Part shown: piece after piece, positions 16,184 to 25,574 of the stretch
How the letters are laid out: every line of letters begins with the position of its first letter
How positions within the stretch are numbered: the stretch's first letter is position 1
Assembly: GCF_009905535.1 (NCBI RefSeq)
Contig: NZ_JAAALA010000009.1
Location: 1 to 64,000, forward strand
From: Caulobacter sp. SLTY
Lineage (GTDB): Bacteria; Pseudomonadota; Alphaproteobacteria; Caulobacterales; Caulobacteraceae
Reading direction: 5' to 3'
Length of the DNA: 64,000 nt
Translations under genes and position numbers: made by a program
Notes under the pieces: generated by a model
Databases searched by the model: none
Told to the model about the DNA's origin: nothing
Seen by the model: only the letters and a program-made list of their open reading frames with translations

Positions 16184-17344
16184 ATGCGCGACTACTACGA
16201 CATCCTTGGCGTGCAGCGTGGCTGCGACGACGCGGGCCTGAAGTCCGCGTTCCGCAAGATGGCCATGCAGCACCATCCCGACCGCAACGGCGGCTGCGAA
16301 GACGCCTCCGCTCGCTTCAAGGAAGTGAACGAGGCCTATTCGGTCCTCAGCGATCCGCAGAAGCGCGCCGCCTACGACCGCTTCGGCCATGCCGGGGTCA
16401 ACGGCATGAATGGCGGCGGTGGCGGCCAGGGCTTCCACGACGTCCACGACATCTTCAACGAGGTGTTCGGCGACGCTTTCGGCGAGATGTTCGGCGGCGG
16501 CCGTGGCCGCCAGCAGCGCAACAACGGTCCGGCTCGCGGCGCCGACCTGCGCTATGACCTGGAGATCAGCCTGGAGCAGGCCTATGCCGGCGCCGACGTC
16601 GAGATCAAGGTGCCCTCCAGCATCACCTGCGAGGTCTGCGACGGCTCCGGCGCCAAGCCCGGCACCAGCCCCACCGTCTGCGGCAGCTGCGGCGGCGCCG
16701 GACGGGTGCGGGCGACGCAGGGCTTCTTCTCGATCGAGCGCGCCTGCCCCCGCTGCGGCGGCTCGGGCAAGATGATCATGGACCCCTGCAAGAACTGCCA
16801 TGGCGCCGGCCAGGTGCGGAAGGAACGGGTCCTGTCGGTGCGCATCCCCGCCGGGGTCGACGATGGCTCGCGCATCCGCCTGGCGGGCGAGGGCGACGCC
16901 GGTCAACGCGGCGGCCCGCGCGGCGACCTCTACATTTTCCTGTCGGTCACGCCGCACGAACTGTTCGAGCGCGATGGGCTGGACCTGCTGTGCACCGTGC
17001 CGGTGCCGATGGCCACCGCCGTACTCGGCGGCGACATCGAGGCGCCCTGCCTGATGGGCGGTGAGAAGTGCGACGGCCAGTGCCGGCTGATGGTGAAAGT
17101 CCCCGAAGGGGTGCAGACCGGCAAGACCGTGCGGCTCAAGGGCCGGGGCATGCCGTCCTTGCGCTCGCGCGAGCGCGGCGACCTGGTGGTCGAGCTGTTC
17201 GTGGAGACCCCCACGCAGCTGTCGGCTCGCCAGAAGGAGATCATGCGCGAGTTCGCCGATCTGACCGGCGAAGCCCAGCACCCCAAATCCGCCAACTTCG
17301 TGGGCAAAGCCAAGCGCTTCTGGTCGAACGTCACGGGCGCTTGA
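16184..17344 (+). CDS. dnaJ: Chaperone DnaJ (Hsp40)
   Basis: A 386-aa class I Hsp40. The J domain (residues 1-70) carries the essential HPD in [11 protein letters not shown] Gly-rich linker follows, then a zinc-binding domain with four Cys motifs ([32 protein letters not shown]), and the C-terminal substrate-binding domains. It stimulates DnaK ATPase and delivers clients. The ATG at 16184 has only a weak ribosome-binding site (GGTAAGCTTAAG), and a structured region lies just upstream. Same strand and order as dnaK; co-transcription is likely, with possible separate control of translation. Confidence 0.97.
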   Translation: MRDYYDILGVQRGCDDAGLKSAFRKMAMQHHPDRNGGCEDASARFKEVNEAYSVLSDPQKRAAYDRFGHAGVNGMNGGGGGQGFHDVHDIFNEVFGDAFGEMFGGGRGRQQRNNGPARGADLRYDLEISLEQAYAGADVEIKVPSSITCEVCDGSGAKPGTSPTVCGSCGGAGRVRATQGFFSIERACPRCGGSGKMIMDPCKNCHGAGQVRKERVLSVRIPAGVDDGSRIRLAGEGDAGQRGGPRGDLYIFLSVTPHELFERDGLDLLCTVPVPMATAVLGGDIEAPCLMGGEKCDGQCRLMVKVPEGVQTGKTVRLKGRGMPSLRSRERGDLVVELFVETPTQLSARQKEIMREFADLTGEAQHPKSANFVGKAKRFWSNVTGA

Positions 17345-17434
17345 GCGCATCTCAGGCTGACCGCGGCGTCAAAAGGGCCTAGGACGGCCCTCGTGTCCCA
17401 TTCGGCCAGAACGGCCGTGCGTTCGGAGCGGTGA

Positions 17435-18016
17435 ATGTCGCGAGCCCTATTTTCCGCATCCCGACCCCTGGCCCTGGCCCTGACCCTGGTTTGCGGAAGC
17501 CTGGCCGCCGTTCCGATCCTGCATGATGTCGCTTTCGCGCAGGGGTCCTGGCGCACCCACAAGGACAGCAAGTACGGCTACCGCGTCGAGTTCCCCGGCG
17601 TTCCCTCCCTCTCGCAGGACACCACCCCCGGCGGAGCGACGATGGACATCGCCCGGCTGGAGGCCGGCACCACCGGCGCCTTCCTGGTCATCTCGGTCAG
17701 CGGCGCGCTGGACCCCAAGACCGCCCTGGACGCCGCCACCAGCGGCGCCCTGGCGGTCGGCGGCAACCAGCTGGTCAGCAAGGCCGACCTCACCGTCGAC
17801 GGCGCGCCGGCCCGGGACCTGATCATGCGCTCCACCGAGACGGGCGTCACCATGCAGATCCGCATGGTCATCCAGGGCACAAGTTTCCATCAGGTCATGG
17901 CTGTCGGCGCCGCCGACGCCCCGCTGGAGGGCGCCGACCGCTTCATCAACAGCTTCCGTCTGAGCGCCCCGGCCGCCCCGGCGGCGCCTGGAAAGATGGC
18001 GCCGGTGGCCGACTAA
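17435..18016 (+). CDS. Exported protein of unknown function, 193 aa
   Basis: The N-terminus MSRALFSASRPLALALTLVCG... ending in AFAQ is a Sec signal peptide with a likely cleavage after AFA (about residue 34). The mature protein begins GSWRTHKDSKYGYRVEFPGVPS and has alternating beta-strand character, with LDPKTALDAATSGAL and a last segment GADRFINSFRL. The shape YxVxFPGxPS ... FxxSFRL is shared with the next gene, so the two are related single-domain periplasmic proteins. A Pro/Ala tail (APAAPAAPGKMAPVAD) is extra. No family name can be assigned. Confidence 0.7.
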   Translation: MSRALFSASRPLALALTLVCGSLAAVPILHDVAFAQGSWRTHKDSKYGYRVEFPGVPSLSQDTTPGGATMDIARLEAGTTGAFLVISVSGALDPKTALDAATSGALAVGGNQLVSKADLTVDGAPARDLIMRSTETGVTMQIRMVIQGTSFHQVMAVGAADAPLEGADRFINSFRLSAPAAPAAPGKMAPVAD

Positions 18017-18085
18017 GCCCCCTTTTCGTCTCGCGAGTTTCCAGGTCAGCGCTAAGTTGCTCCTCGTTGGGTAGGAGTCCTGAAG

Positions 18086-18583
18086 ATGCGCAAGTTTGCC
18101 TGGCTGTCGGCCCTGGTCCTGCTGGTCGTGGGCTCGGCCGCCTTTGCCCAGCCGGGCTGGACGCGGTTCAGCTATCCCGACGAAGGCTTCTCCATCAACC
18201 TGCCGGCCGCCCCCGACATCCGGTCCGAAACCAGCAGAGACATTCGCTTCAAATTCTACGCAGCCCGGCAGGGGGATGTGATGATCGCGGTCATCTCCGC
18301 CACCTTCGCCGACAAGGACCGCGACATCGACGCTTCCTTCGACGCGGCCGCCAGGGGTAGCGAGGCGCGCGGCGATCGCCAGCTGTCGCGCCAGCGCATC
18401 GATATCCCCGGCGCCGTGGCCGAGGACATCGTCGTGGTCACCTCGACCGGAACCACCATCACCAAGCGGGTGATCTACCGGGAGGGCAAGCTCTATCAGC
18501 TGCTGATCGGCGTCCCCGAGGGCGTGGCGGCGCCGGCCTGGGTCGACCCGTTCAAGGCCTCCTTCACCTTCGTCGCGCCCTGA
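18086..18583 (+). CDS. Exported protein of unknown function, 165 aa, related to the preceding gene
   Basis: The signal peptide MRKFAWLSALVLLVVGSAAFAQ ends in AFA-Q like that of the upstream gene. The mature part starts PGWTRFSYPDEGFSINLPAAPD, contains a strand-rich core (MIAVISATFADKDRDIDASF) and ends VDPFKASFTFVAP, paralleling the neighbour's start and end. A tandem, diverged pair of periplasmic proteins is the best description. No catalytic motif is visible. The 69-base gap from the previous gene and 58 bases to mutS leave room for a promoter, but none is obvious. Confidence 0.7.
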   Translation: MRKFAWLSALVLLVVGSAAFAQPGWTRFSYPDEGFSINLPAAPDIRSETSRDIRFKFYAARQGDVMIAVISATFADKDRDIDASFDAAARGSEARGDRQLSRQRIDIPGAVAEDIVVVTSTGTTITKRVIYREGKLYQLLIGVPEGVAAPAWVDPFKASFTFVAP

Positions 18584-18641
18584 ACAGAGGGCGCATTTGG
18601 GCCTGTCGATTCACCGCCGCCGCCGTTAGGTTGGCCGTTCG

Positions 18642-21311
18642 ATGAACGCTCCTGTTTCCCTGCCCGAAGCCGCCGGCGCCACGCCGGTCATGGCCCAGTA
18701 TTTCGAAGCCAAGGCGCGCCAGCCGGACGCCCTGGTCTTCTTCAGGATGGGCGACTTCTACGAGCTGTTCTTCGAGGACGCGATCAAGGCGGCCGCCGCC
18801 TTAGGCATCAGCCAGACCTTCCGAGGCAACCACAACGGCCAGCCGATCCCGATGGCTGGGGTGCCCGTCCATGCGGCCGAGGCCTATCTCGCCAAGCTGA
18901 TCCGCACAGGCTTCAAGGTCGCCGTCTGCGAGCAGATGGAGGACCCTTCCGAAGCCAAGAAGCGCGGTTCCAAGGCTATCGTTCGCCGGGACGTGGTGCG
19001 GATTATCACCCCCGGGACCCTGACCGAAGACAGCCTGCTCGACAGCCGGGGCGCCAACCGCCTCGCCGCCGTGGCCCTGCGGGCCGGCCAGGCGGCGGTG
19101 GCCAGCGTCGAGCTATCCACCGGCCAGGTGGAGAGCCTGCTGCTGGCGCCCTCCGGCCTCGCTGCCGCGTTGGCCGCGCTGAGCCCGTCCGAAACTCTTG
19201 TGCCCGACCGCCTGTTCGCGGACGAACATCTGTCGGCGGCCCTCAAGCTGTCCGGCGGTCTGGTCCAGCCGATGGCCCAGGCCCTGGCCGAACCCTCCGC
19301 CAGCGAGGCGCGGGTCAAGCGGCTCTACGGCGTCGAGACCCTCGATGGCTTCGGCGGCCTGTCGGGCGCGGAGATCTCGGCGCTTGGCCTGATCGCCGCC
19401 CATCTGGAGGTCACCCAGGCGGGGCGGATGCCGGCCCTGTCGCCGCCGCGCCGGGCGGGCGAGGCTGACGTCATGGCCATCGACCCGGCCACTCGGACCA
19501 GCCTTGAGATCGAGAAGACCACTGGCGGCCAGCGGGAAGGCAGCCTGCTCGGCGCTATCGACCGCACCGTCACCGCGCCAGGCTCGCGCCTGCTGGCCGA
19601 GCGGCTGGCCCGGCCACTGCTCGATCCTGCCCGGATCGAGGCGCGTCTGGATGCCGTGCAATGGTTCCTGGAGCGCCGCCGCCTGCGCGAGGAGACCCGC
19701 GAGGGCCTGCGCCGGGCAGGCGACATGGCCCGGGCGCTGTCTCGCCTGGCGCTCGGTCGGGGCGGTCCGCGCGACCTTGGCTGCCTGCGCGATGGCTTGA
19801 AGGTCGGGGAGGCCCTTGCCGGCCTTTCGGTCGGTGAACCTCTGACCCCGCCGCCGGCCGAGATCGAGGCGGCGCTGACCGCGATCGCTCCCAGCAATTC
19901 CATCGACCTGTCGGGCCTGCTGGCGACGCTCGAGACGGGCCTCGGCCCCGACCTGCCGGCCCAGGCCCGCGACGGCGGCTTCGTCGCCGAGGGTATCCGC
20001 CCCGAACTCGACCAGGCGCGCGGCCTTCGCGACGATTCCCGCCGGGTGATCGCCGGGCTGGAGACGCGGCTGGCGGCCGAGAGCGGGGTGCCGCTGAAGA
20101 TCCGCCACAACGCCGTGCTCGGCTATTTCGTCGAGACCACGGCCGGCAAGGCTGACCCCCTGTTCCAGCCGCCGCTGAACGCCACCTTCATCCACCGCCA
20201 GACCCTGGCCAACCAGGTTCGGTTCACCACCGTCGAGCTGGCCGACCTGGACGCCCGCATCGCCCAGGCGGGCGAGCGCGCCCTGGCCATCGAGGTGCAG
20301 ACCTTCGAGGCCTGGCGCGACCAGGCCGCCGCCCTGGCCGAGCCCTTGCGCGCGGCGGCGGCGGGCCTCGCCTGCCTGGACGTCGCCAGCGCCCTGGCCG
20401 AATGGGCCGAGGACGCCGGCGCCTGCCGCCCGTCGGTGGACAACAGCCTGTGCTTCGACGCCAAGGCCGCCCGCCATCCGGTGGTCGAGGCGGCGGTCCG
20501 CCGCCAGGGCGACCCCTATACCCCCAATGACTGCTGCCTGGATGGCGCGGGGGCGCAGGGCGCGCGTTTGAGCATCGTCACCGGCCCGAACATGGCCGGT
20601 AAGTCGACCTTCCTGCGCCAGAACGCCCTGCTGGCGGTGCTGGCTCAGTCGGGAAGCTACGTCCCGGCCCAGGCCCTGACCCTGGGCGTCGTCGATCGGC
20701 TGTTCAGCCGGGTGGGGGCAGGAGACGACCTGGCGCGCGGCCGCTCGACCTTCATGGCCGAGATGGTCGAGACCGCCGCCATCCTGACCCAGGCCACGCC
20801 CCGCTCCTTCGTCATCCTCGATGAGATCGGCCGCGGCACCGCCACCTGGGACGGCCTGGCCATCGCCTGGGCCTGCGCCGAGGCCCTGCACGACACCAAC
20901 CGCTGCCGCGCTCTGTTCGCCACCCACTATCACGAGCTGGCCAGCCTCGAGGAGCGGATGGCCCACGTTTCCAACCTCTCCCTGCGGGCCAAGGAGTGGA
21001 ACGGCGACCTGGTCTTCCTCCACGAATGCGGTCCCGGGCCCGCCGACCGCAGCTACGGCGTTCAGGTCGCCAAGCTGGCCGGGGTGCCGCCGCCGGTGGT
21101 CGTCCGCGCCCGCGAAGTTCTGGAACGGCTGGAGGCCGACAGCCACAGCCCGGCCAGGCTGGAGGGACTGCCGCTATTCGAAATGGCCGCGCCGACCCCG
21201 CCGAAGTTCGGGCCAAGCCCGGCGGAGGAGGCGCTCAAGGGGCTGGACCCGGACGGCATGAGCCCGCGCGAAGCGCTGGAGGCGCTCTACCGGCTCAAGG
21301 GGCTGATCTGA
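18642..21311 (+). CDS. mutS: DNA mismatch repair protein MutS
   Basis: An 889-aa mismatch-recognition ATPase. The mismatch-binding domain has the Phe-X-Glu motif in FFRMGDFYELFFEDA (about residues 27-41). The core and clamp follow, and the ABC-type ATPase contains Walker A TGPNMAGKSTFLRQ, a signature region FMAEMVETAAIL, Walker B FVILDEIGRGTATWDGLAIAW and the His-containing ALFATHYHEL. The C-terminal LDPDGMSPREALEALYRLKGL resembles the tetramer/clamp-interaction tail. Length matches alphaproteobacterial MutS. It follows the two exported-protein genes and is convergent with a chemoreceptor gene. Confidence 0.98.
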   Translation: MNAPVSLPEAAGATPVMAQYFEAKARQPDALVFFRMGDFYELFFEDAIKAAAALGISQTFRGNHNGQPIPMAGVPVHAAEAYLAKLIRTGFKVAVCEQMEDPSEAKKRGSKAIVRRDVVRIITPGTLTEDSLLDSRGANRLAAVALRAGQAAVASVELSTGQVESLLLAPSGLAAALAALSPSETLVPDRLFADEHLSAALKLSGGLVQPMAQALAEPSASEARVKRLYGVETLDGFGGLSGAEISALGLIAAHLEVTQAGRMPALSPPRRAGEADVMAIDPATRTSLEIEKTTGGQREGSLLGAIDRTVTAPGSRLLAERLARPLLDPARIEARLDAVQWFLERRRLREETREGLRRAGDMARALSRLALGRGGPRDLGCLRDGLKVGEALAGLSVGEPLTPPPAEIEAALTAIAPSNSIDLSGLLATLETGLGPDLPAQARDGGFVAEGIRPELDQARGLRDDSRRVIAGLETRLAAESGVPLKIRHNAVLGYFVETTAGKADPLFQPPLNATFIHRQTLANQVRFTTVELADLDARIAQAGERALAIEVQTFEAWRDQAAALAEPLRAAAAGLACLDVASALAEWAEDAGACRPSVDNSLCFDAKAARHPVVEAAVRRQGDPYTPNDCCLDGAGAQGARLSIVTGPNMAGKSTFLRQNALLAVLAQSGSYVPAQALTLGVVDRLFSRVGAGDDLARGRSTFMAEMVETAAILTQATPRSFVILDEIGRGTATWDGLAIAWACAEALHDTNRCRALFATHYHELASLEERMAHVSNLSLRAKEWNGDLVFLHECGPGPADRSYGVQVAKLAGVPPPVVVRAREVLERLEADSHSPARLEGLPLFEMAAPTPPKFGPSPAEEALKGLDPDGMSPREALEALYRLKGLI

Positions 21312-21326
21312 GCAGTCCTCGTCGCA

Positions 21327-23120
21327 TCAGGCGGCGCGGCGCTGCTCGGAGCCCAGCTGGAACCGGTCCACCGCGCCGATCAACTCCCGAGCGTCGGACT
21401 GCAGCGTCCTGCAGGCGGCGTTGGTTTCTTCAACCATGGCGGCGTTCTGCTGGGTGATCTGGTCCATCTGGCTGACCGCGCTGCTGACTTCGCCCAGGCC
21501 GAGCGCCTGCTCGCGGGAGGCCGCGGCGATGGCCGAGACGAGGCTGTCGACCTCCGCGACCCGGCCGGCGATGCGCATCAGCGCCTTTCCGGCCCGATCG
21601 ACCAGTTCGACGCCCTGGCCGACCTGATCGTTTGAGGTCCCGATCAGCGCCTTGATCTCCCGCGCCGCGTCGCCCGACCGCTGGGCGAGCGCCCTCACCT
21701 CCTGGGCGACGACCGCGAAACCGCGACCGGATTCGCCGGCCCTGGCCGCCTCGACGCCGGCGTTCAGGGCCAGAAGGTTGGTCTGGAAGGCGATCTCGTC
21801 GATGGCGGTAATGATCTGGGCCATCTGTCCGGAGGACGCGGCCAACGCCTCCATCGCGCCGATGGCATGGCGCACGACCTCGCCGGACTCCTCTGCGTCG
21901 GTGCGGGTCGAGGTGACCAGCTTGGCCGCTTCGGCCGCGCCGCCGGCGGACTGGCGGGCGTTGGCGGTCGCCTGCTCCAGGGCGGCCGCCGATTGCTCGA
22001 GGCTGGCGGCCTGCTGCTCGGTCCGGCGGCTGAGGTCGTCCGACGCCTGGGCGATCTGGCTGGCCCCGGCCGCGAAGCTCCGGCTGGCCGAAGCCACCGC
22101 CTGAAGACTGCCCTCCAGAACCTCAAGGGCGCGATTGTAGTCGTCCTGCAGCTGGCGGTAGGCGGGCGGCAGGCCCGCCACCCGGGCGGTGACGTCGGCG
22201 GCCGCCAGGCGGGCAAGCGCTGAGGCCAAGGTGTCGACGACCTGCTTCTGCTCCTCGGCCGATCTGCGACGTTCGGCCTCGACACGGTCGCGCTCGGCGC
22301 GGCCGGCCGCTTCCATCTCCGACTGGCGCGCCGCGCTGGCCTTCAGGTCCAGGGCGTTGCGGCGGAAGATCTGAACAGCCTTGCCCATGTCGCCGATCTC
22401 GTCGTTGCGGCCGGCGTGGGGCGTATCGCGGTCCAGATCGCCCCCCGCCAGTTGGCGCATGTGCTCGGTGGTGGCCACCAGGGGACGGACGAGACGCCGA
22501 TCCATCAGGATCATGTTGGCCACCGCCAAGGCGCCTACGAAGGCCGTCAGCAGGCCGAGCGCGGTCAGGGCCAGCGACATCCCGGCCTTGGCGTCGCCTT
22601 CCGCCTTCGTCGCCAGGGCGGCTGCCTTGGGGACCATGATGTCCACCGCGGCCCGCTGGGCGTGATAGGCCTCGCGGAGGGCGGCCCGCGCCTTGGCCGC
22701 GGTCTCGGTGTCACCCCGCATCAGAGCCGGCATCAACTCATCGAGGGCCACGGCCCAGAACCGGTCCGCCGCCGTCTGGCCGGGGCCGAGCAGGATGGTC
22801 TTGATTTCGGGGTCGAAGTCGCGTCCGCGCCAGAATTCAGCACGCGCGTGATAGTCCGCCTTGAGCTTGCGCAGCTTCTTGGCCGCTTCAGGCGCATGTT
22901 CCGGGGTCTCCGATGCCTCCAACGCGATCGCATACGGCTCGATCAGATAGAGAGGCGGCGGCAGGATGTCCGCGGTGAAATCCTTGGCGTCGATGATCTG
23001 CCCGTAGGCGCCCCCGCCGATGCGGATACTGTCGACGCTCACGATCGACAGGCCGGCGATGGCGATCAGCCCGGCGATCATCCCGCCGCCGAGCACCTGG
23101 GTAAACCGTCTGATCCGCAT
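21327..23120 (-). CDS. Methyl-accepting chemotaxis protein
   Basis: A 597-aa transmembrane chemoreceptor. TM1 (about residues 8-28, [19 protein letters not shown]) and TM2 (about 181-206, [20 protein letters not shown]) flank a periplasmic helical sensor domain. A HAMP domain with [20 protein letters not shown] leads to a long signalling helix and the highly conserved hairpin tip [20 protein letters not shown]. It ends [12 protein letters not shown] with no NWETF-type pentapeptide, so methylation enzymes probably dock elsewhere or on other receptors. No che genes are adjacent, so it is an orphan receptor; its ligand is unknown. Confidence 0.93.
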   Translation of the reverse strand: MRIRRFTQVLGGGMIAGLIAIAGLSIVSVDSIRIGGGAYGQIIDAKDFTADILPPPLYLIEPYAIALEASETPEHAPEAAKKLRKLKADYHARAEFWRGRDFDPEIKTILLGPGQTAADRFWAVALDELMPALMRGDTETAAKARAALREAYHAQRAAVDIMVPKAAALATKAEGDAKAGMSLALTALGLLTAFVGALAVANMILMDRRLVRPLVATTEHMRQLAGGDLDRDTPHAGRNDEIGDMGKAVQIFRRNALDLKASAARQSEMEAAGRAERDRVEAERRRSAEEQKQVVDTLASALARLAAADVTARVAGLPPAYRQLQDDYNRALEVLEGSLQAVASASRSFAAGASQIAQASDDLSRRTEQQAASLEQSAAALEQATANARQSAGGAAEAAKLVTSTRTDAEESGEVVRHAIGAMEALAASSGQMAQIITAIDEIAFQTNLLALNAGVEAARAGESGRGFAVVAQEVRALAQRSGDAAREIKALIGTSNDQVGQGVELVDRAGKALMRIAGRVAEVDSLVSAIAAASREQALGLGEVSSAVSQMDQITQQNAAMVEETNAACRTLQSDARELIGAVDRFQLGSEQRRAA

Positions 23121-23405
23121 GCCAACGCCCCGCTTGAAATATCGGCGTGATCTGACGTGAAGATGGTAACAGAATCTGAACTGCGAAGGTTAAAGCAGAT
23201 TTTGTTCACCCAAAAATGGGCGGTTGCGACCGCCTGACGCACCAATTTGAGGGTTACATGAAATAACGATCCAGTAGTGGCACAATCAATTGTTCAGCGA
23301 ATGCTGATTTTGAACTTCTGGTGGTTAATGACGCTGCTACTCCCGCGTGTAGGGGGTCTCGCATCGCGGGTTGAAGCGGCGGCGAGAGCGGGCTAACCGC
23401 AAAGG
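23121..23405. other. Intergenic region upstream of the chemoreceptor and zapE genes
   Basis: This 285-base divergent gap is noticeably more AT-rich than its surroundings and must hold both promoters. A small hairpin, GGCGGT-TGCG-ACCGCC (23219-23234), is present. No confident promoter match or gene was seen. Confidence 0.5.
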
Positions 23406-24539
23406 ATGCCCGTGTCTCTACGAACCGCCTATCGCGACCGCCTCGCCGCCGGGGACATCCTTCCGGATGCGGCGCAGTCCCGCGCGGTCGAGGCGCTCGG
23501 CCGGCTGGAGTCCGACCTCGACCAGGCTGGCGAGCCAGGCTTTTCCCTGTTCGGGCGCAAGCCCAAGGGCCAGAAGGGCGTCTATCTTTGGGGGCCGGTG
23601 GGGCGAGGCAAGTCCATGCTGATGGACCTGTTCTTCGACAGCGCCCCGGTGACGAAGAAGCGTCGCATCCATTTCCACGGCTTCATGGCTGAGGTCCACG
23701 CCCATGTCGATGCGTGGCGCAAGGGCGACGCGGCCGCCCGAAGGCTGCGCTTCGGCCAGGCCCGAACCAAGCAAGGGGGGGGCGATGACCCGATCGTCCC
23801 CACCGCCGAGCTGATCGCCGACCAGGCGCGCCTGCTGTGTTTCGACGAGCTGCAGGTCACCGATATCGCCGACGCCATGATCCTGGGGCGACTGTTCGAG
23901 GCGCTGTTCGAGCGCGGGGTCACGCTGGTGGCCACCTCCAACCGCCCGCCCGACGACCTCTACAAGGACGGGCTGAACCGGCAGCTTTTCCTGCCCTTCA
24001 TCGACATGCTCAAGTCCCGCATGGACGTCGTGGCCATCAAGGGGCCGAAGGATTTTCGCCTCGACCGGCTGAAGAGCGCCCGGGTCTGGCTCGCCCCGAT
24101 CGATCCCGACCATGAACGCACCTTCGACACGCTCTGGGCCGACATGTTGGACGGCCAGGCCGAAACCGGCGCCACGCTCGAGGTCCTGGGCCGCAAGCTG
24201 CACCTGCCGCGCGCCAGCGGCGGCCTGCTGCGGGCCAGCTTCGCCAGCCTCTGCGACCATGCGCTCGGTCCCAACGACTACCTCGCCATTGCCCAGCGGT
24301 TCCACACCCTGTTCCTGGAGGACGTGCCCCGGCTCGACCTGACGAAGCGGTCTGCCGCCCGGCGGTTCAACACCCTGATCGATGCGCTGTACGAGGCGCG
24401 CGCCCGGCTGGTGACCCTGGCCGCCGTGGCGCCCCGCGATCTGTATCCGGAAGGGGAGGGGGCGTTCGAGTTCGAGCGCACGGTCTCGCGCCTGGAAGAA
24501 ATGCAATCTGCCGGGTGGCTGGAACAGGAGCGGGACTGA
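23406..24539 (+). CDS. zapE: Cell division protein ZapE (AFG1-family ATPase)
   Basis: A 377-aa AFG1/LACE1-type P-loop ATPase. Walker A is in GVYLWGPVGRGKSMLMDLFF (about residues 58-77), followed by RIHFHGFMAEVHAHVDAWRK, Walker B-like LLCFDELQVTDIADAMIL and sensor TLVATSNRPPDDLYKDGLNR, all diagnostic. In E. coli, ZapE associates with the Z ring and helps constriction under stress; mitochondrial relatives assist protein turnover. The ATG at 23406 (MPVSLRTAY) was chosen. Downstream is the sdh operon, a neighbour seen in other alphaproteobacteria. Confidence 0.92.
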   Translation: MPVSLRTAYRDRLAAGDILPDAAQSRAVEALGRLESDLDQAGEPGFSLFGRKPKGQKGVYLWGPVGRGKSMLMDLFFDSAPVTKKRRIHFHGFMAEVHAHVDAWRKGDAAARRLRFGQARTKQGGGDDPIVPTAELIADQARLLCFDELQVTDIADAMILGRLFEALFERGVTLVATSNRPPDDLYKDGLNRQLFLPFIDMLKSRMDVVAIKGPKDFRLDRLKSARVWLAPIDPDHERTFDTLWADMLDGQAETGATLEVLGRKLHLPRASGGLLRASFASLCDHALGPNDYLAIAQRFHTLFLEDVPRLDLTKRSAARRFNTLIDALYEARARLVTLAAVAPRDLYPEGEGAFEFERTVSRLEEMQSAGWLEQERD

Positions 24540-24569
24540 CGGCGGGTCGGCCCCCGCCAACCCGCCGTC
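24538..24569 (+). terminator. Hairpin at the end of zapE
   Basis: GACGGCGGGT (24538-24547) and ACCCGCCGTC (24560-24569) form a perfect 10-bp stem with a 12-base loop. The left arm includes the last two bases of the zapE stop codon. It probably isolates zapE from the sdh operon, although no T-tract follows. Confidence 0.55.
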
Positions 24570-24714
24570 TATCCCCCGCGCGGATCCCCCCGCGTCGTGG
24601 GCAGCCTTAACCCGCTGGATCGAGGCCGCGGCAGTGCAAAAAACTGGCAGGATCGAATTGATCTCACCCAGGGACAGTCCTGTCGCAACCGTCTCGCAAC
24701 TAGCCCTGCTTGCG

Positions 24715-24741
24715 TTGACACTCGCCGTTCGCGGATTAAAC
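24715..24741 (+). promoter_or_regulatory. Candidate promoter of the sdhCDAB operon
   Basis: TTGACA (24715-24720) is followed after 15 bases by TTAAAC (24736-24741). Caulobacter housekeeping promoters tolerate short spacers, so this is a reasonable candidate for the main sdh promoter, giving a leader of about 30 bases. The rest of the 24570-24777 gap shows no gene. Confidence 0.4.
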
Positions 24742-24777
24742 CCAACCCCGTGTCCCTACACGGCTCCCGGAACCATC

Positions 24778-25185
24778 ATGACTGAAGCCAATCGGGGCGT
24801 TCGCGAACGCCCGCGCTCGCCGCACGTACAGGTGTGGCGCTGGCATGTGACCATGCTGACCTCGATCCTGCACCGGGTGACCGGCTGCGGCCTCTATGGC
24901 GCCGCACTGTTGGCGGCGGTCTGGGCGATCACCCTGGCGGCCGGGTATGAGGCCTACGCCACATACATGGGCCTGCTGGCCAGCCCGATCGGCAAGGCGG
25001 CTCTGTTCCTGATCACCCTTTCGGTGTTCTTCCATCTGGCTCACGGCATCCGCCATCTGGTGTGGGACGCCGGCAAGGCCTTCGAGATCAAGCTGTCCAA
25101 CACCATCGCCTGGGCCGAGATCGTCTTCGCGGTGGTCGCCACCGTGGCGGTGTGGATCATCGCCGCCATGACCGGAGCGCTGTGA
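24778..25185 (+). CDS. sdhC: Succinate dehydrogenase cytochrome b556 subunit SdhC
   Basis: A 135-aa membrane anchor with three transmembrane helices. The signature is SPHVQVWRWHVTMLTSILHR near the N-terminus (quinone-site Ser and Arg), and the haem b ligand His is in FFHLAHGIRHLVWD. With SdhD it binds haem and ubiquinone and anchors SdhAB at the inner membrane, coupling the TCA cycle to the respiratory chain. The ATG at 24778 (MTEANRGV) is preceded by a 5'-UTR; a longer frame from 24634 would overlap the promoter. Its stop overlaps the sdhD start. Confidence 0.95.
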   Translation: MTEANRGVRERPRSPHVQVWRWHVTMLTSILHRVTGCGLYGAALLAAVWAITLAAGYEAYATYMGLLASPIGKAALFLITLSVFFHLAHGIRHLVWDAGKAFEIKLSNTIAWAEIVFAVVATVAVWIIAAMTGAL

Positions 25186-25574
25186 TGAGCCGCTATCGCA
25201 CCCCCCTGTCGCGCGCCCGCGGCCTGGGCGCCGCCGGCCACGGCGCCGGCCACTGGATTTCCGAACGGGTCAGCGCCCTGGCGCTCGTGCCGCTTACCCT
25301 GTGGGCCGTCTGGGCGACCATCCACCTGGCTACCCTGACCCGCGACGGGGCCATCCTGTGGCTGATGGAGCCGGTCAATGCGGTGCTGCTGGTGCTGACC
25401 TTCCTGGTCGGCTTCTGGCACATGCATTCGGGCCTGCGCGTGGTGATCGAGGACTATCTCGAAACCATCCTGACCCGCAGCGCGGCTCTGGTCGCTAACC
25501 TGTTCATCTGCGTCCTGGCCGGCGGCCTGGCCATCTTCTCCATCCTCAAGATCGCGTTCGGAGGCGCCCTCTGA
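25185..25574 (+). CDS. sdhD: Succinate dehydrogenase membrane anchor subunit SdhD
   Basis: A 129-aa hydrophobic protein with three membrane helices. Family features are [21 protein letters not shown] at the start and the second-helix segment [15 protein letters not shown], containing the His and Asp-Tyr expected at the haem/quinone site. The ATG at 25185 overlaps the last base of sdhC and the TGA at 25572-25574 overlaps the sdhA ATG, so the subunits are translationally coupled. An upstream in-frame start at 25062 would overlap sdhC heavily and is not used. Confidence 0.95.
   Translation: MSRYRTPLSRARGLGAAGHGAGHWISERVSALALVPLTLWAVWATIHLATLTRDGAILWLMEPVNAVLLVLTFLVGFWHMHSGLRVVIEDYLETILTRSAALVANLFICVLAGGLAIFSILKIAFGGAL

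Noticed and set aside
19113-21146. 677-codon antisense frame inside mutS
   Set aside because: Shadow of mutS; composition is Gly/Gln/Arg-rich with no recognisable motif.
23278-23296. Possible sigma-54 promoter TGGCAC...TTG
   Set aside because: The -24 element is good, but the GC of the -12 element is absent at the required 10-base spacing.
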